Positions 60,001-64,000 of a DNA stretch of 64,000 bases are shown here, piece after piece; the stretch's first letter is position 1, and every line of letters begins with the position of its first letter. The notes beneath the pieces are model-generated. The model ran no database searches and was not told the origin of the DNA. It was given only the letters and a program-made list of their open reading frames with translations. Source of the DNA: Bugulina stolonifera (Eukaryota > Bryozoa > Gymnolaemata > Cheilostomatida > Bugulidae); NCBI GenBank assembly GCA_935421135.1, contig OW285196.1:9621501-9685500 (forward strand), written 5' to 3'. The position numbers were made by a program, and so were the translations under genes.

Positions 60001-63000
60001 AATCTAGCAGGTTATTAAGACAAATCGTGTGTTGACTACGAACTTGCAGTTTTGACGAGATAGTTGGGGATACTACAACATATTTTGCTGGCAATGTCTA
60101 TCTTTGAGTACTGTTCTACGATCATAGTATAAGGCAGACTTTTATTATTTGGTATCGAAAGCAGTCGATACCTGTGTGTGTTTAGATAGTCTTCTAACGG
60201 ATCATTCAACCGCTTTTACCGAAACTTTTTTGGTATAGTTGGGAATCTTTGAGATGCTTCTATTTTCAATAAGAGGGGGGGGATTGAAGCACTAGGAGCT
60301 GCTCCTACCTACCAGTTTCTAACACTTTCAACTAGAGTAACATATTGGTTCCCACACCATCCTAACTAACATTGCCAAATGCTCTCCACCTCAAGGGTGT
60401 CCAGGGTTGGTATCAAGTGGTATTGTTACCATTTTATCGACAATAGGGCTTCTCCTCGTATCGCTCTGTCGCTGCCATTTCCAGACTCATATTTATATAA
60501 AATTGGACTGAATATTGCAAGGGATTAAGCTTCCTTTTCTCAGAGACTGCTCAAATTCTGACAACTATAAATCATCGACTATAATTAGTTTATAGCCATG
60601 CAAAGTAATTGTAGATAATGGCAAAGGGAAATAAATAATGTTTATAACAATTTACTTTGCTAGTATTAAGCAGTCGGTAATTGGAGTATCAACATGGCAG
60701 TTTAAATGTTCTTAAGCCAGAAAAGGGCATCAGTTCCCAAAAGATTCTAGACAGTAGATTAATAGCCTCTAGTTCTGACAACAAATTTTCTGGCATGGAG
60801 GAAATGTAATTAAATATATACATTGTAAATTAATTTACGATATTATTCTTGTTAGAAAGGATTATAATGTGAACTATAATTAAAGGACGTAGACTTCCAT
60901 AAAACTATCAACCCAGGGTTGGGCTTCATTATCATAAACCCCTAATCCCCTGCCCATAGTAATTATATTATAAAAGCTGAAAGAATATGTATTCTTTATT
61001 TACACTGGAAGTCAGTAATGCTTGTTTGAAGAGAGCTTAAATGTCGTGAAGTATTAAATGGGCTGTGGTGACGTTAGCGTATTGTGGAAGATAGAGGTGG
61101 TCGATTTATTTGGTTTCATAATCTAAAAGAACTGGAGGATTAGCAGAAAATGTTTAAGATTCATCTTTTTAGTGGTGGGAGAATCTCTTTTAATTTAGTG
61201 GGCTTCCTTGTCACCTTTAGTAAGATCTTATGAAATGCATATTCAGCAAATGTGTCCATTTATTAGTCTATTCCCATTGCTACAATAATACAATTGTGTA
61301 AAATTTGGTTTTATTTACAATAGGAAGCTATTGTTATTCCATTGGCTGAACTTAGGATGTCTTGCAATATTGGTTATTACAAAGCATGTGCAAGATAGAT
61401 GGACTCATTTTAGAGAACTTCAGCATTAAATATAATTTAATTTTAGCAGTACAACATGTAGCCACATTATAATGTTATGCTACATTATATGATGCACCAT
61501 AAATGGTGAATATCAATTATGCCAACACATACACAGTTCTATCAAATTATATTATTATGCCTGTGGACCATGTCTGAGAAAGATTCAACTTAGAGGAAGT
61601 GATGCAATGACCGTATACCTCCCTGAAATTCCAGTCAATCCAAAGTTTTGTTCATCTTTCCTTTCTGCATTTTTTTTATTTAGTGGCTTCCATTTATTGG
61701 TACATGTAGATACCAGCATTTACTGTAGGTGTTTTGGCTTCACATAGATAACACTAAAATGCAAGTAAAAAGTAATTTATCCCTTTCAATCACCCTGTTC
61801 TACATTTATTTTAAATAATAAGCCTTACTAGTCCTACTTCTGTTTCTTATAAGTACAAATCGATAATAAAATGCTAAAATAGAATAGTGAAGCTTGCGTA
61901 ATTATAATAAGTTCCATAATCTGGCTGATACAAATAGTGTTTTTTGCTATTTTATTTGCATGTTTTTACCTTATGCCACATAAATAAGCTTACTTATCGC
62001 TAGGGATAAAGTCCTCCATCCCATCTGCAGATATGTGGAAGTTGTCGTTAGTAGTTGCGGTTGTCAGAGAGGTGAGCTAGTAAAGTCATAATAGGCCTGT
62101 ATGGCTTACGGTTATTTACTGTTCTAGTTTATTAGTAAAGTTATTCAGCTGCATACAAGATGCTAGACACTACGATAACAAGGCAGCCATTATGGATTAT
62201 TCACTGGTTCACCATGCCGCTATTTTATACTGGAGATCCTTGTTTTCCATACTTGTAGACTTACTAGTTTTTCCATTATGTATTCCATTTCTTTCCATGT
62301 AATACATTCCTACATTACTGTAGGCTACCATGATGCCAAACCTAGTTACTTTGTTCATATATAGGTAGGTACACGGTTTCCAAGTGCTCACACAGTTAGA
62401 TTACAACTCTTCATGTGAGTATCTGGGTACTATTTTTTCCTCTGCTCAAATGTTCTACTGTCCTGTCCTATTAGGTCTCTAATATGTTATTGATGGCCTA
62501 CTTGGAATTGTGGTATACCCCGATGAATTTAATTTTGATCTTAGAGAGATAGCATAGCAATTCAGAACTGATTACTACTATACAAACTAACTACAGTGGC
62601 AAAACAGTAGGTGCATGAAAATAATTTATAACTCTTATTCATTACATGCATTTGCCACTATGAGTCATGATTATGTTGGGACATGGTTGAATTGGGAAAC
62701 TGTAGTTAGACTTTAGATTGACTGGTTTACCATTGTTTCAACACCACAGATCAAAGTGAATAGGATGACAAACACTAAGAGCTCTGTGCTAATATATGCA
62801 TACCAACCGCTCAGTGAGACCTGAAATACCCCCATGGTTAGTTCCTGCTATTTAGCCAAATACTTGGATATAGATCCAAAACATTTAATATTGCTCAAAA
62901 CAAATGAGAAAAATTTGAGGTGTTTTTAACTACATCTAAGCTCACTGATAAAGTTTATAAAAGAACGCTTGTAAAGAATAACTACGCAATATTTTTATCC

Positions 63001-64000
63001 ACGGGGTTAGGCGTAACTTGTGACAGACTGATTTACATGTACATTATTTTGCATGTGAATTTAAATTATAATTATGGCATAAATTGATACAAAATTAGAA
63101 CTATGAATCTCCATATTGGCCAGCGTCCAACAATGTTAGAGTCCTTGGAATTATTCCACCATATATATGCAAGAAAAGTGTTGTTATTTTTCCTTTATAA
63201 CCACATAGGACCTGCATGTCTATGTATTCTAATGGCTCCAACTTGCATGAACGTAGAGAGTAGGTATATTATTGCATAAATCTACTGCATGTATGTGGTG
63301 TAAGGGCTATATCACGAGATTTTAAGAGCTAATTCTATCTGGTGAAGAACACAATGTTACCATTGATTAATATAATTTTGTAAAATCTGTAACTACATGT
63401 TGTATATCCTTGTATCACAGCTGATGGGAGTATAATGCAACATGTAAATTATCACTTTTTTTGCTCCAATGCTAGCTCAACAGTTGTGGTACTTGACTAT
63501 ACTGACAGTGCAGTTTAACAGTTTGAGTCCAGGTTATTATGCAGTGTTAGAAATGTGCTCTACAATCCAGATTATGCTGCGAACATACATTTTTGTACCA
63601 TTACAATACATGTGCGTACAGATTGTCGCTTTCATAATTAAAAGATTTCCAGTCAAAACAGTCCAGATTGAGTTACGAAAGTGACGAAACAATGTATTTG
63701 GTCAATAGTAACTATTTACTGCAAAATTGGCTAACATCTCAAGCACATTTATCACAAGCCATAATTTAAAAATGGAAGTAAAATATCACTTGCCACATTG
63801 TCTAATAGCCCATTTAGATAACGCTCACTGTTTGTGGTAGTATAAAGTACACGCCCAACATTCCTACACCTACATTAATAAAAGTAATCACACACTTACG
63901 ACTTAGGTCTTTATTATTTATTGTAGAGCATTTATCTTCGAAAGAATAAGGCGATGGAAAACAGTAATCACTGGTTCGTTATAGCAAATTGTTTGAAGGT

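Larger units (their letters stand above)
54384..64000. other. Gene-poor AT-rich region
   Basis: About 9.6 kb after the THAP gene stop codon. ORFs are short and none shows a recognisable domain. I see one minisatellite (55636-55755), one tRNA-like SINE candidate (about 56930-57020) and a small AGCGT/AGCAT repeat near 59243-59271. Part may be the 3' UTR of the THAP gene. Single-exon coding sequence of useful length is not visible. Confidence 0.5.

Overview
This is animal nuclear DNA. The genes are split into many short exons with GT...AG introns, most of them in phase 1 in the modular secreted gene. The products (astacin, EGF, sushi and HYR modules, THAP zinc fingers, an exosome subunit, a type II membrane sulfotransferase-like protein) and the repeats (LTR, LINE and inverted-repeat elements) point to an invertebrate. 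The DNA is AT-rich and the octamer TACATGTA is unusually common in the first part. A sponge or another marine invertebrate would fit, but I cannot name the species.

Layout. (1) 154-12209, plus strand: a secreted modular protein of 20 exons that join in frame to 905 residues. It has a signal peptide, an astacin domain, five EGF modules, two sushi modules and two HYR modules. The astacin domain keeps its three zinc histidines but has lost the catalytic Glu (now Gln) and the Met-turn Tyr (now Phe), so it looks like a pseudoprotease. (2) About 12.54-35.2 kb: a tandem segmental duplication of an EXOSC9 (RRP45) locus on the minus strand. The right copy (23438-33775) is complete, with 10 exons and 429 residues. 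The left copy (13296-21295) is a pseudogene with two frameshifts, a nonsense codon and no last two exons. Comparing the copies gives empty sites for several mobile elements. One is a 3.3-kb LTR retrotransposon with apparently identical LTRs, a 5-bp target duplication and only a gag-protease ORF. Others are a 122-bp hAT-like element, two TA-flanked MITEs and two larger inverted-repeat elements. (3) Inside intron 4 of the intact EXOSC9 copy, on the same strand, lies a complete 7-exon gene (27497-30651, 411 residues) for a divergent sulfotransferase-like type II membrane protein. It is absent from the left copy. (4) 33776-37509 is intergenic and rich in repeats, including an internally deleted LINE. 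(5) 37510-54383, plus strand: 19 exons, 1044 residues, with two THAP fingers, a Lys/Ala/Thr repeat, an acidic patch, a coiled coil and a C-terminal block resembling the helix-turn-helix region of P-element/THAP9 transposases. (6) 54384-64000: no gene that I can support.

I see no rRNA, intact tRNA gene, CRISPR array or operon. The genes do not form an obvious pathway. The main stories are the pseudoprotease, the decayed and intact EXOSC9 pair used as a record of insertions, the gag-protease element, and a THAP gene that appears to derive from a transposase.
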